Part shown: positions 8,337-17,432 of the stretch, in pieces | How positions within the stretch are numbered: the first letter of the stretch is position 1 | Layout: each line of letters opens with the position of its first letter | NCBI RefSeq assembly: GCF_947253225.1 | Contig: NZ_CAMXYR010000024.1 | Location: 1 to 22,570, forward strand | DNA from: an uncultured Anaerococcus sp. | GTDB taxonomy: Bacteria > Bacillota > Clostridia > Tissierellales > Peptoniphilaceae | Direction of reading: 5' to 3' | DNA: 22,570 nt | Notes under the pieces: generated by a model | Databases searched by the model: none | What the model was told of the DNA's origin: nothing | The model's input: only the letters and a program-made list of their open reading frames with translations | Translations under genes and position numbers: made by a program

Positions 8337-11300
8337 CTTCCTCACCTCCTAGGTCTTTTAGGGTCAAACTCTCATTAAAGTTTCTAAATCTTAGCTGGTC
8401 TATAGTCGGGTCAAACTTGCATACCCCCTTATAGGCACAATATTGGCATTCATTTTTGTCGGACTTGTAACTTAGTGGATTGAGTTTTATATGACCTTGT
8501 TTGATATTACTTATATATTTACTTACCAACTTTTTTGCGAAATCTTCTAGTCTTTTCATTTCTTCTGGTTGAAGAATATCCGATTTTTTGATATCTATAA
8601 CTGAGGAAGCTTTTAGGTCATCAGCATTCTTATCTATAAGTTTAAATATTTCATCATTTATTTTAACAATAAGCCCATTTATCCTAAATTTATCTAGGAT
8701 TGATGCTTCTATAGCCTCCTTGGAATATCCATCTTTGAGAGATTCTAAATCATCCTTCAAGGGCATATAGAAAGAGCCTATCGGAACCATCACCTCTTTA
8801 TTATTTTGTGATAGAGCCATCATATAGACTAATAGCTGGAGGTCTAAGCCATTGAGTAGGTTTACAATTTTAAACTCCTTATCTCCAGTTTTGTAGTCGA
8901 TTACTCTTACGAATTGATCTTTCTTATCTATCCTATCAATCCTACCTCGCAAGTAATTTTCATCATCTACATAAACTTCTGGAAAGCTTAACTCATCCTT
9001 ATAACCAAAATCTTTTTCAACAGCATAGATTTTAAAATCCCCATTTTTCACTTGGTCTATTACTTTTAAGGCATTTCTTTTACTTGAGTTCAAAATATTA
9101 TTTAAAATAAACTTATTTCTAGGATCCTCCCTCCTAGTTTGGTCAAGACTTTTCTCTGTTGCTTTTTTGAAATTCTCAATGAGGATTTCTTCGAGATTTT
9201 TCTCATCTATCTTATCAAAATCTAATTCCTTGAGGATTTTTGATATATCTTCAAGCAGTTTATGGACAATATTTCCAACTTCCATATTATCAACATCATA
9301 GGAAGCAGAGACTGATGGTCTAAGCCCATAGTTTATAAAATATCTGTAAGGACATTTTGAATAAGTCTCGATCTCGCTTACATTAAAGTGATTTTTCCTA
9401 TAAAGCCTATCTGAAAGGTCTTTGGCTAGATTCTTTTTATCATTTGTATACAAAAGTCCCTTTTCAACAAGGTCAAAGCCTTTTCTAGCTTGCAGATATC
9501 TTACAAAAGCCTTAGCTATATCCAAATCATCAAAGCTGACTTTTTCTTTTTTCATGATTTTTCTGATAGTTGCCAGAGCATATTTTTGCATTTTCTCATA
9601 GGAAAATTTTTGTATGGATAAATTTAGGTTATTGCCGTAAATCATCGCTTGTGGATTGATTTTTCCTTCCTCATCTCTAAAAATATTCATTATAGAATTG
9701 AGGACTACAGACTTATTTATTGCCTCAGATTTTCTATTTGCTAGAGCGTAAGAGAAAAAGATTCTATCCGATATACTAATCATCCTATAAAGATTGAGCT
9801 TCTCCCTTTCATCAAGGTCTTCATCAAAAACCTTTAGGTCAAGATCTAAGCTTCTTAGCTTGTCCTTCTCATTTTTCCCAACAATCATATCTTTAGATGA
9901 GCCACTTGGGAAGAACACATCATTAAGACCTAGGGCAAAGTTGATTGGCCTATCAGAAATCCTTGCTCGGGCAAAGGAAGTAACGATGATATGGTCTTTG
10001 CTTGGAGGGATAATTCCAACATTTATATCCCTGCAAGTAGCCTCAATCAGCTTATAAATTTTTTCAAGCTTAGCCTTTCGATTTCCCATAAGGGCAACAA
10101 CTTCTTCGAGAATTTCTATAAACTTATCCCACACTTGGTCATTTTCCTTGTAATCATCAAGCTTACCTGTCGTTTTTAGGATAGCCTGATACTTGGAAAT
10201 TCCCTTTCTTATTTGCTCATCATTAATAATAGAAAAAATATCTGAGGCTAAGTCGGTTGTTGTTTTTTCAAATTGACCAAGAATTGGTTTAATAAGACCC
10301 GTTATTCTATCCCTTATTTCATTTACAAGTTCATATTCTTCTTCCTTTTCCCTAAGCTTTTCTTCTTTTTTCGGATCAGCTTCATACAAATTTTGGTAAA
10401 AACCATAATCAAGAGTGAAATATTTGTCTTTTAGGAACATAGCTCCCTTGATTTTCCTGTTTTTGATAAAATTTTGAAAAATAATAACTTTTCGCTCAAA
10501 ATCCTCTGTAAAACTAAAGATTCCTGACCTTAAAAAATAATTCATATCCTCTGTTGAGAAATTATAAAGTGGCAGACGTAGGATGGCAAGAAAAGTTTTT
10601 ATGATATGGTTGTCTATCAATTTCCTAGAAACATCCATAAAAACTGGTAACCTATACCTATTAAATACTTTTTTTATTTCATTTTGATACTCATCATCAC
10701 TAGATATGTAAATTCCGATGTCTCTGTACCTATATCCTTCTTTTTTGACCATATAATTTATTAGCTCGGCAGTTGTTTCTACCTCTGTCTTTGTAGAGAT
10801 ATTTTCTACAAAGCGAATATGGGAAGGAGCTTTAGCATAGGTCTTGTAGGTATATCTATCAAAGCTTTCAAGTAGGTGGTATATATCTTCCTTTCCCTTG
10901 CTAGCATCCAAAAAGATATCCTTAGTTTGGCTAAGGTCGTTGAGCTTTCTATAAAATTTCACAGCTGAATCAAAAATTTCAAGATCCGAAAATCTAGCAG
11001 CATGAAGAAAAGTCTTATCAAGATTCAGGGAAATATTAACATCATTTCCCCTAGCCAGAAGAGCCTCAACAAAGGAAAGCTTGAGTTCGGATAGGCTATC
11101 AAATTTATCAAAATAGAAGCTTACTCCATCAAGAAAGTCGCAAGTCGGGAGTTTATCTATAATGTAGGATAAACTATCTTCTGAATCAATAAATTTGTTG
11201 GAGATCTCCTTCTCATATTCATCATAAATCATCTTAACTTCTCTAAACTTTATCTTGGTTATTGGGTCATCTGAATTTTCAATACTTTTAAAAAACTTTT

Positions 11301-11697
11301 CATCAAATTTATTGTCTTTTATTGATGCAATAAGGGAAGATATGTTATTTACAAAGTCGATGTTATTGTAATTGTTCTTAAACAAAGAAAAAGTTTCATT
11401 TTTGTCTTGGAGAATGTTTGTTATTAACAGAAGTTTTCCATTTTTTGTAAGAAATTTCTTTTCACTTTCCCCAATCTTATCGGTTATAAAGCTTTTTAGG
11501 GATGAAAAGCTTAATATTTTTGCATCCATAACTGACTTATATGAAATATTTTTCATAAAATTGATGTCAGTTTGGAGGGTATACTGTTCTGGAACAAGAA
11601 GGATTGCCTTCTTACCATTTTTTAAGTCTTCCTCAATTTTTTTATATAGATAGCGAGAACTCTCCTTTGGAAATCTCGAAATTATTGTAGTAATCAC
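8329..11697 (-). CDS. addB: AddB, nuclease/iron-sulfur subunit of AddAB
   Basis: 1122 residues, close to B. subtilis AddB (1166). The protein pairs with AddA; in the family it cuts the 5' strand and takes part in Chi recognition. The C-terminal nuclease is visible (GRIDRID ... VIDYKTG, around residue 930). Four cysteines expected to bind a 4Fe-4S cluster are present: one in SKCPYRYF near 782, and Cys1084, Cys1087 and Cys1093 in the C-x2-C-x5-C group. The N-terminal P-loop of B. subtilis AddB is absent: the matching stretch reads SRFPKESS (residues 7-14) without GKT, although the following LLVPEQYTLQTD aligns well. The start is a GTG at 11697 with GGAGG 7 bases upstream; it overlaps the sbcC stop as GTGA. 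Confidence 0.93.
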   Translation of the reverse strand: MITTIISRFPKESSRYLYKKIEEDLKNGKKAILLVPEQYTLQTDINFMKNISYKSVMDAKILSFSSLKSFITDKIGESEKKFLTKNGKLLLITNILQDKNETFSLFKNNYNNIDFVNNISSLIASIKDNKFDEKFFKSIENSDDPITKIKFREVKMIYDEYEKEISNKFIDSEDSLSYIIDKLPTCDFLDGVSFYFDKFDSLSELKLSFVEALLARGNDVNISLNLDKTFLHAARFSDLEIFDSAVKFYRKLNDLSQTKDIFLDASKGKEDIYHLLESFDRYTYKTYAKAPSHIRFVENISTKTEVETTAELINYMVKKEGYRYRDIGIYISSDDEYQNEIKKVFNRYRLPVFMDVSRKLIDNHIIKTFLAILRLPLYNFSTEDMNYFLRSGIFSFTEDFERKVIIFQNFIKNRKIKGAMFLKDKYFTLDYGFYQNLYEADPKKEEKLREKEEEYELVNEIRDRITGLIKPILGQFEKTTTDLASDIFSIINDEQIRKGISKYQAILKTTGKLDDYKENDQVWDKFIEILEEVVALMGNRKAKLEKIYKLIEATCRDINVGIIPPSKDHIIVTSFARARISDRPINFALGLNDVFFPSGSSKDMIVGKNEKDKLRSLDLDLKVFDEDLDEREKLNLYRMISISDRIFFSYALANRKSEAINKSVVLNSIMNIFRDEEGKINPQAMIYGNNLNLSIQKFSYEKMQKYALATIRKIMKKEKVSFDDLDIAKAFVRYLQARKGFDLVEKGLLYTNDKKNLAKDLSDRLYRKNHFNVSEIETYSKCPYRYFINYGLRPSVSASYDVDNMEVGNIVHKLLEDISKILKELDFDKIDEKNLEEILIENFKKATEKSLDQTRREDPRNKFILNNILNSSKRNALKVIDQVKNGDFKIYAVEKDFGYKDELSFPEVYVDDENYLRGRIDRIDKKDQFVRVIDYKTGDKEFKIVNLLNGLDLQLLVYMMALSQNNKEVMVPIGSFYMPLKDDLESLKDGYSKEAIEASILDKFRINGLIVKINDEIFKLIDKNADDLKASSVIDIKKSDILQPEEMKRLEDFAKKLVSKYISNIKQGHIKLNPLSYKSDKNECQYCAYKGVCKFDPTIDQLRFRNFNESLTLKDLGGEEDV

Positions 11698-14600
11698 GTC
11701 ATAACCTCCACGCTAGAACCTAAGTTTGGTTCATACTTAACCCTTATCTTGGCTTCTATTGCCTCTTTCAATTCATCAACATGAGAAATCAGCCCTATAA
11801 ATTTATCTTCATAGGAAAGCTTTTCGATAGCAGTGATAACATTTGTCAAATAGTCCTTGGATAAGGTTCCAAATCCCTCGTCAATAAAGAGAGTATCAAT
11901 TCTTATTCCTCCATTTTCCATACTTATTTCATCTGACAGACCCAAGGCCAGCGACAAACTAGCAAGGAAACTTTCTCCACCAGAAAGAGTTGCAACAGGA
12001 CGAAGTTTTCCTGTGTTAGCATCTAGGATTTCTATATCAAGACCCGCCTTACTTCTCAAATCACTAGCATCAGAATTTCTCACCATTGAAAACTGGTTGT
12101 CGGTCATATCCAAAAACCTAATATTAGCAAGTCTTAATACTTTGTCAAAATAGAAAGTCAACACAAAGGTTTCAAAATCAATTTTCTCCCTGCCAATAAC
12201 TTTCCCAAAGCTTCCATCTGCAAGCTTAGAAAGTTTTGCCAAAACCTTGTGACTTTTAACATTATTATCATAGTCTTTCTTGAGGTCGTCAATCCTTTGG
12301 AGAACTCTTTCAAAATTTGTAATTTGAGCAAAGACTTCTGCTTTTTTATCTGAAAGCTCCATCTTGTAGCTAGCTTCATCTTCTATTTTTTGATTTAATT
12401 CAAGGATATTTTGAGGCTCTTTGTCCTTGAATACAAGATAATTTTCTAGACTTGCCCTTAACCTTTCAAGGTCCTTGAAGTAGGTGATAAGATAATCTTT
12501 ATTTCCGATTATCTTATCATATCTTGCAAGAGCTTGTGTATAAGCATCCTCACTAGCAAAACTTTCTGCCATTACTGTCTTAAATTCACTATCATATTCA
12601 TCTGATTTTTCCTCTAAATCCTTGATGGATTGTTCCTTATTAATAATATTTGAAGAAATCTCCTTCAATATCAACTGAGATTTTTGATAAGAAGATGTGA
12701 TTTCTGCAATTTTATCAGCTAAGTCTTTGATTTTTTCTTTAAGTTTAGCTTTCTTTGCTACTAGGTTATCTTCGCTAACATTTTCCATCTTCTCCTTTAG
12801 GCTAAGGTATTTTATCTCTATGTCCTTGGATTTCCTCAAATGTTCTTCCAAAGAATTTATCCTATCTTCAAGCTCCTTAATCCTTGCCCTAATAAATTCC
12901 AAAGTCTTCTTTAGCTTTTCTCCATCGGCTTTTCTTTTTTTATAATCCTCCCTAAGACCCAAAAGCTTATCTTCTAAGTCTTTTTTATTTGAATAATTTC
13001 TATCTATAAGACTCCTAAGCTCTTGCAAGCTCGTCTTAAAGGTATGACTTTCCATGATTTTTTTTACCTGAGCATCCCTTAGGAGGATAGCTTGGTCAAT
13101 ATTTGCCATATCTCCCAAGATTTTTTCAAGGTCAAAGTCCCCAGTAGGATACTTCTCAAAATGATTTCTATGGCTTGTTTTACAAACTGGACAGATACCT
13201 TGGTCATTAAGCTTATCTATCATCTTATTAATAATGGCAAGTTCATTATTGCTACGAGCTTTTTTTTCAATAGCTAGGATATGGTTTTTCTTATCCTTTA
13301 GGCCTTCTATCTCTTTTTTGTAGATTTCAATTTCCTCGAGTTTTTTTAGGTCATCTTCTAATTTTCTTGTATTTTCTGCCAAAGATTGAAGACTTTGGTT
13401 GATAAGGTTACCTTTTTCTGTAATTTCTCTTAGAATTTCGTTGTTTAGGTCAAAAATTTCCCTGTCCTTGGCAAAATTCGTCTGTAAATTTTCTCTTTCC
13501 TTTTGGCAAAGGTCAAAGTCTTTTCTTTCCTTATCAAGACTTAGGTAGGACTTTTTCGCATCAGCAAAGTTTTCTAGCTCTGTCAAAGTCTTAGAAATAT
13601 TTTCATCCTCAATCTTTAACTTATCAAGAGCTTTAGTCAAGGAATTTACATCTTGGTAGTCTTTTTCTATTTTTTTAAATAATTTTTCCTCTTCTTTTTC
13701 CCTCGACCTATCTTCCTCCAAAGACTTCTCAATGGCTTTGATATCATCAAGGTTTGTCTTATATCTTTTTTCATAGATGTAAATATTTTTCGCAAGCTCT
13801 GCTTTTTTTATTTTTTCCAAAAGGTCTTTATTGTCCTCTTCCTCACCCAGATATGGAAGGATCTTTTCTTCAATTTGCCTATACTTTTCTATGTTTTGAT
13901 TGAAATTCCTTGCTTGTTCAAGACTCTTGTAGAGGTTTTTTAGATTATCATCAAGCTTTTGTTCCTTAGCTGAAATATTTTTATAGACCTTGTCGACTTC
14001 TTCTTTACCTGACCTTATACTTGCTAGAATTTGGTCAAATTCATGAGTTAATATATCATCCTTATCTACCAAGTCCTTAATTTCCTTGCTATAATCAAGA
14101 GTAGTTGTAAGTTCCCTATCTATTAGATCCATTTGCTTGATTGAATCTTTGGACGCCTCTTTAAGCTTATCCTGCATATCCTTATACTCGTAAGTTTTAA
14201 AAATATCGCCCAAGAGGCTAGCCTTATCTGTAGATTTCGCAGAAAGAAATTCCTGAAATTGACCTTGAGCAAGTAGCATAACCTTGGAAAATTGCTTGTC
14301 ATCAAGGCCGATTATTTCCTTTATAGCTTCATCCGTCTCCCTTTTCTTATCAGAAATAAACTTTTTTTCTCCCAAGTTTAACTCAAAAAGGCTTACAGAG
14401 CTTGAAATATTCTGACCTTTTTTTGTTTTCTTGGCAATTTGCCTTGGAATTCTCTCTATTAAATAAGTTTTATCTCCAACCTCAAATTCAAGACTTACAA
14501 AAGTATAGGGATCCTCTTCTGAAAGGAAATCACACCTAAGCCTATCATCATCAATTTCTCTAGCAACCTTACCATAAAGAGCAAAGCTTATGGCATCAAA

Positions 14601-14732
14601 AATACTAGTTTTGCCAGAGCCAGTATCACCTGATATAAGGAAAATTTTCCTATCATATAGTTTTGAGAAATCAATTTCAACTTGGTCCTTGTAGGTTATA
14701 AACCCTCTCATTTTAAGTATTTTAGGTCTCAT
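11694..14732 (-). CDS. sbcC: SbcC, ATPase subunit of the SbcCD nuclease (Rad50 homologue)
   Basis: 1012-residue SMC-like ATPase that works with SbcD to cut DNA hairpins and protein-blocked ends. Walker A GDTGSGKT is at 35-42 and the Q-loop LLAQGQFQEF at 153-162. Two long charged coiled-coil arms run from about 190 to 500 and 540 to 800, joined by a zinc hook CPVC at 514-517. The ABC signature is TLSGGESF and Walker B is TLFIDEGFGTLS, both in the last 120 residues. The architecture is complete and of normal length. The ATG at 14732 overlaps the sbcD stop as ATGA, and the C-terminal TGA overlaps the addB GTG, so sbcD-sbcC-addB are read as one tightly coupled unit. Confidence 0.95.
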   Translation of the reverse strand: MRPKILKMRGFITYKDQVEIDFSKLYDRKIFLISGDTGSGKTSIFDAISFALYGKVAREIDDDRLRCDFLSEEDPYTFVSLEFEVGDKTYLIERIPRQIAKKTKKGQNISSSVSLFELNLGEKKFISDKKRETDEAIKEIIGLDDKQFSKVMLLAQGQFQEFLSAKSTDKASLLGDIFKTYEYKDMQDKLKEASKDSIKQMDLIDRELTTTLDYSKEIKDLVDKDDILTHEFDQILASIRSGKEEVDKVYKNISAKEQKLDDNLKNLYKSLEQARNFNQNIEKYRQIEEKILPYLGEEEDNKDLLEKIKKAELAKNIYIYEKRYKTNLDDIKAIEKSLEEDRSREKEEEKLFKKIEKDYQDVNSLTKALDKLKIEDENISKTLTELENFADAKKSYLSLDKERKDFDLCQKERENLQTNFAKDREIFDLNNEILREITEKGNLINQSLQSLAENTRKLEDDLKKLEEIEIYKKEIEGLKDKKNHILAIEKKARSNNELAIINKMIDKLNDQGICPVCKTSHRNHFEKYPTGDFDLEKILGDMANIDQAILLRDAQVKKIMESHTFKTSLQELRSLIDRNYSNKKDLEDKLLGLREDYKKRKADGEKLKKTLEFIRARIKELEDRINSLEEHLRKSKDIEIKYLSLKEKMENVSEDNLVAKKAKLKEKIKDLADKIAEITSSYQKSQLILKEISSNIINKEQSIKDLEEKSDEYDSEFKTVMAESFASEDAYTQALARYDKIIGNKDYLITYFKDLERLRASLENYLVFKDKEPQNILELNQKIEDEASYKMELSDKKAEVFAQITNFERVLQRIDDLKKDYDNNVKSHKVLAKLSKLADGSFGKVIGREKIDFETFVLTFYFDKVLRLANIRFLDMTDNQFSMVRNSDASDLRSKAGLDIEILDANTGKLRPVATLSGGESFLASLSLALGLSDEISMENGGIRIDTLFIDEGFGTLSKDYLTNVITAIEKLSYEDKFIGLISHVDELKEAIEAKIRVKYEPNLGSSVEVMT

Positions 14733-15829
14733 TCTATAATCCTTTGTAGGGTCTTAATTTCTTCATCGCCCATATCTTCATCCATCTTGAACTTGTAAAA
14801 ATCCTCGAAAAGTTCCAAGATTCCCTTGTTTTCTATATCAATATCCAAGGAATCTTCCCTAGTAAAGGCTAGTTTATTGGCGTATGAAATAGAAACTGCC
14901 AAGGGAAATTTCTTTTTAAGCCTAGCCATAGCATTTTCTATTGTATAATCATCTTCTAGTATGAATTTGACATAATTTTTGGAAGCTTCACTCTTTAATA
15001 TATCTTCAAATTTCCCTTTCCTTATCTCAAAATCCCTAAAAGTTTTTAACTTAATTTTTGATATTTTAACCTCATCTGTTAAATCGACTATTGTTACAGT
15101 CTTAGTTTCCTTGCTCTCATCAAAAGAATATTTCATAAAAGTTCCAGAATATCTAATCTTAGGTTCAAGCACAAAATGTGCCCTATGGAGATGACCTAGA
15201 GCAACATAGTCGAAGTTTCTAAACAAATTTGCATCCATGGCATCACTGCCACCGATTGTGAGGGGTTTTTGCCCATCGTCATAAGCATTTTCATCCTCTA
15301 ACCCCATATTTGATGCATAGCAATGAGTTATTAGGACATTTCTATCATCGTAGCTAATCACACTAAGGAGCTTTTTGTAGAGGTCTGTGAAATTATTAAT
15401 AGTAGGGTCAAGCTCTGCCCTAGCCTTACTTATAGAAATGAAAGGGATTAGGTGAAAGTTTATCCTTCCATAGGCATCCTCAAAGGAAATTATATTATCT
15501 TCCAGCTCACTGACTAGGTAATAATTATTGGATCTATAGAAATTTTTATTTATATCAAGTCGCTTTGAAGAATCATGGTTTCCAGCTATGGCAAGAACTT
15601 TTTTCCCAAGACCAAAAATCACCTCTTCCAGAAAATCAGAATAAAGACTAAGAGCCTCAGCACTCGGAATTGATGTGTCAAATATATCTCCTGCAATCAT
15701 CACAAGGTCAATATTTTCCTCATCAATTATTCTTACTATATCTTTTAGGACAAATCTTTGGTCTTGCAAAAGAGAATAAGTCCCGATATTTTTTCCTAAA
15801 TGAAGGTCTGATAAATGAAGTAATCTCAC
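14729..15829 (-). CDS. sbcD: SbcD, nuclease subunit of SbcCD (Mre11 homologue)
   Basis: 366-residue calcineurin-like phosphoesterase that supplies the metal-dependent nuclease of SbcCD. The metal ligands are visible: Asp8 and His10 in LSDLHLGK, Asp48 in AGDIFD, Asn84 and His85 in GNHD, a later THCYASNMG histidine, and GHLHRAH. The C-terminal part carries the capping and SbcC-binding region expected for the family. The start is a GTG at 15829 preceded by AAGGAG at 6 bases, giving MRLLHLSDLHLG; it overlaps the yaaA stop as GTGA. It forms a complex with the product of the next gene, sbcC. Confidence 0.94.
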   Translation of the reverse strand: MRLLHLSDLHLGKNIGTYSLLQDQRFVLKDIVRIIDEENIDLVMIAGDIFDTSIPSAEALSLYSDFLEEVIFGLGKKVLAIAGNHDSSKRLDINKNFYRSNNYYLVSELEDNIISFEDAYGRINFHLIPFISISKARAELDPTINNFTDLYKKLLSVISYDDRNVLITHCYASNMGLEDENAYDDGQKPLTIGGSDAMDANLFRNFDYVALGHLHRAHFVLEPKIRYSGTFMKYSFDESKETKTVTIVDLTDEVKISKIKLKTFRDFEIRKGKFEDILKSEASKNYVKFILEDDYTIENAMARLKKKFPLAVSISYANKLAFTREDSLDIDIENKGILELFEDFYKFKMDEDMGDEEIKTLQRIIE

Positions 15830-16548
15830 GATTTTCTCCTTACAAAAACAAGGTTGGATCCAGTGGACTTGTAGGAATCATAAACATATCCATCAATTTC
15901 TAATTTCTTGACCTCATCAAGTCTAGCTATTTTCCTTGTAATAATTTCCTTTAGCATCTTTCCTCTCATCTGTTTGGTCCAAGATACAATAGACCTAAAT
16001 TTACCATTTTTTTCATCCTTGAAATCGACTGTAACAAACTCATCTCCTTCTTTTAAGTAGGGTTTGATGGTTTTTGAGTATTCCTTGCTAGCAAGGTTTA
16101 AAACAAGATCCTTATCCTTAAAAATTTCCCTGTAAATATCATCCTTCCAAAAATCATAGAGATTAATCATCTTATTATCGAAATATAATCTATAGTCCCT
16201 GATTCCTGTAAAAGGCTTGAGTGGTCCATAAAGGGCTGATATTACATAGACATGGTCATTTAGATAAGATAAATCCTTAAAATCATCATAGGAAAATTGC
16301 TTGAAAACTAGACCATCATAGGAAAAAAGTGCTGGATTTCCCAAGTCTTCAAAATCGAAATCCTGAAAATCAAAGTAGGCCTTTTCTGTTAGTTGGTCAT
16401 TAGTTTGATTGAGATTTCCTAGCTCATTGATTGAAAGTTTCTTTATTTTTTCTACAAGGTCCTTAGTTTTTTCTGGATAAATTAATGGACTTGTTGCTAT
16501 ATCCTCAAAGTGCTTAAATCTTTTTGCTGGTGATATAATAATTTTCAT
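15826..16548 (-). CDS. yaaA: YaaA family (DUF328) peroxide stress protein
   Basis: 240 residues. In E. coli, YaaA is induced by peroxide through OxyR and limits damage by lowering intracellular free iron; structural work points to a DNA-binding fold. The family signatures are present: MKIIISPAKRF at the N-terminus, DQLTEKAYFDF near 52, PALFSYDGLVF near 72, LYGPLKPFTGIRDYRLYF near 110 and NLASKEYSKTI. The ATG at 16548 has AAGGAAGG upstream; an in-frame ATG at 16581 would add 11 residues that run through the znu terminator arm and is rejected. It is the promoter-proximal gene of the operon leading into sbcDC-addBA. Linking it to double-strand-end repair is inference from this context: oxidative iron chemistry makes the breaks that the downstream enzymes process. 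Confidence 0.9.
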   Translation of the reverse strand: MKIIISPAKRFKHFEDIATSPLIYPEKTKDLVEKIKKLSINELGNLNQTNDQLTEKAYFDFQDFDFEDLGNPALFSYDGLVFKQFSYDDFKDLSYLNDHVYVISALYGPLKPFTGIRDYRLYFDNKMINLYDFWKDDIYREIFKDKDLVLNLASKEYSKTIKPYLKEGDEFVTVDFKDEKNGKFRSIVSWTKQMRGKMLKEIITRKIARLDEVKKLEIDGYVYDSYKSTGSNLVFVRRKS

Positions 16549-16565
16549 ATTTACCTTCCTTTTAT

Positions 16566-16576
16566 GTATACTATAC
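16566..16576 (-). promoter_or_regulatory. candidate -10 region with small palindrome upstream of yaaA
   Basis: The minus strand reads GTATAGTATAC, an 11-base palindrome holding two possible -10 hexamers (TATAGT, TATACA) just before the yaaA ribosome binding site. No good -35 is visible, since that position falls in the znu terminator. It could be a promoter with an overlapping operator, but support is thin. Confidence 0.25.
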
Positions 16577-16582
16577 TCCACG

Positions 16583-16605
16583 AAAAAAGTAGGCCTAAGC
16601 CTACT
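16583..16605 (-). terminator. intrinsic terminator of the znuACB operon
   Basis: On the minus strand AGTAGGC, loop TTAG, then GCCTACT form a 7-bp perfect stem followed by a T-run (TTTTTT counting the last stem base). It lies 18 bases past the znuB stop and separates the zinc operon from yaaA. Confidence 0.9.
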
Positions 16606-16622
16606 CGTATTTATCCAAATAT

Positions 16623-17432
16623 TTATTTTTTTATAAGCAACTTTTGCCTTGTCATTGTAAATATACTAACTAAAATCAAAACGATTATTGCTATTAATAC
16701 TATTGAACCACCAGGTTTTACTCCCAAATAAAAACTTGCTGTAATTCCTGTAAGCATAAAGGCTAGGGAGAGAATTATTGATAGAATGTAGGAAGTCTTG
16801 TAGGATTTGCTTACAAGTAACGAAGTTGCTACTGGCACTACCATGAGGGATGTTATCATCAATGCCCCAACTGTTTTAGCTGAAATTGCAACAGTTATCG
16901 CTGTCAAAAGTGTAAAAATAGAATCTACTAAATCTGTCTTAACTCCTGATAACCTAGACATCATAGGATTTATCAAGTTGTAGAGAAGGGCATTGTAAAA
17001 ATAAATCGAAACACCGACTACAACGACAAAAACACATGCGATAAGACTTAGATCCTGCTTGCTTACGGTTGTAATTGATCCGAACATGAATGATTCAAAG
17101 CTAGCTCCTCCAGGTGTAAAATCAGAAAGAACTGCTGCAAGACCAATACCTCCAGACATTACTATAGCAGTAGCCATATCTCCATATTGGTCGAAGCGTC
17201 TCCTAATTACTTCTATAGCAAAACTTGCCACTACACAAATAACTAAGGAAGTCCACAAGGGATTTATCCCAAAAATCAACCCAATGGCTATCCCTGAAAG
17301 CGAAGAGTGACTCAAAGCGTCCCCTATCATGGAGGTCTTTCTATTTATCATAACTATTCCAATCATTGGGATAATTATAGAAAGCATTATTCCTGCAAGG
17401 ATAGCTCTTTGCATAAAATCATAATTAAGCAT
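16623..17432 (-). CDS. znuB: zinc ABC transporter permease (ABC-3 family)
   Basis: 269-residue integral membrane subunit of a metal-uptake ABC transporter, with about eight hydrophobic segments. Family features include the N-terminal MQRAILAGIML, the DALSHSSLSGIAIG motif (the conserved DxxSHxxLxG of this family) and the late GALMITSLMVVPVATS stretch. The start at 17432 (ATG) is preferred because GGGAGG lies 7 bases upstream; it overlaps the znuC stop by 8 bases (ATGCTTAA). The alternative TTG at 17438 sits too near the ribosome binding site. Zinc rather than manganese or iron is inferred from the His-rich ZnuA and the neighbouring Fur-family repressor. Last gene of the operon, followed by a strong terminator. 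Confidence 0.92.
   Translation of the reverse strand: MLNYDFMQRAILAGIMLSIIIPMIGIVMINRKTSMIGDALSHSSLSGIAIGLIFGINPLWTSLVICVVASFAIEVIRRRFDQYGDMATAIVMSGGIGLAAVLSDFTPGGASFESFMFGSITTVSKQDLSLIACVFVVVVGVSIYFYNALLYNLINPMMSRLSGVKTDLVDSIFTLLTAITVAISAKTVGALMITSLMVVPVATSLLVSKSYKTSYILSIILSLAFMLTGITASFYLGVKPGGSIVLIAIIVLILVSIFTMTRQKLLIKK

Noticed and set aside
8343..8345. GTG start for addA at 8345
   Set aside because: It directly abuts its own ribosome binding site; the ATG at 8336 has the proper 8-base spacing.
8025..8378. Open frame of 117 codons antisense to addA and the end of addB
   Set aside because: It lies entirely opposite strongly conserved helicase-coding sequence and has no family features; it is a shadow, as are other antisense frames in addB and sbcC.
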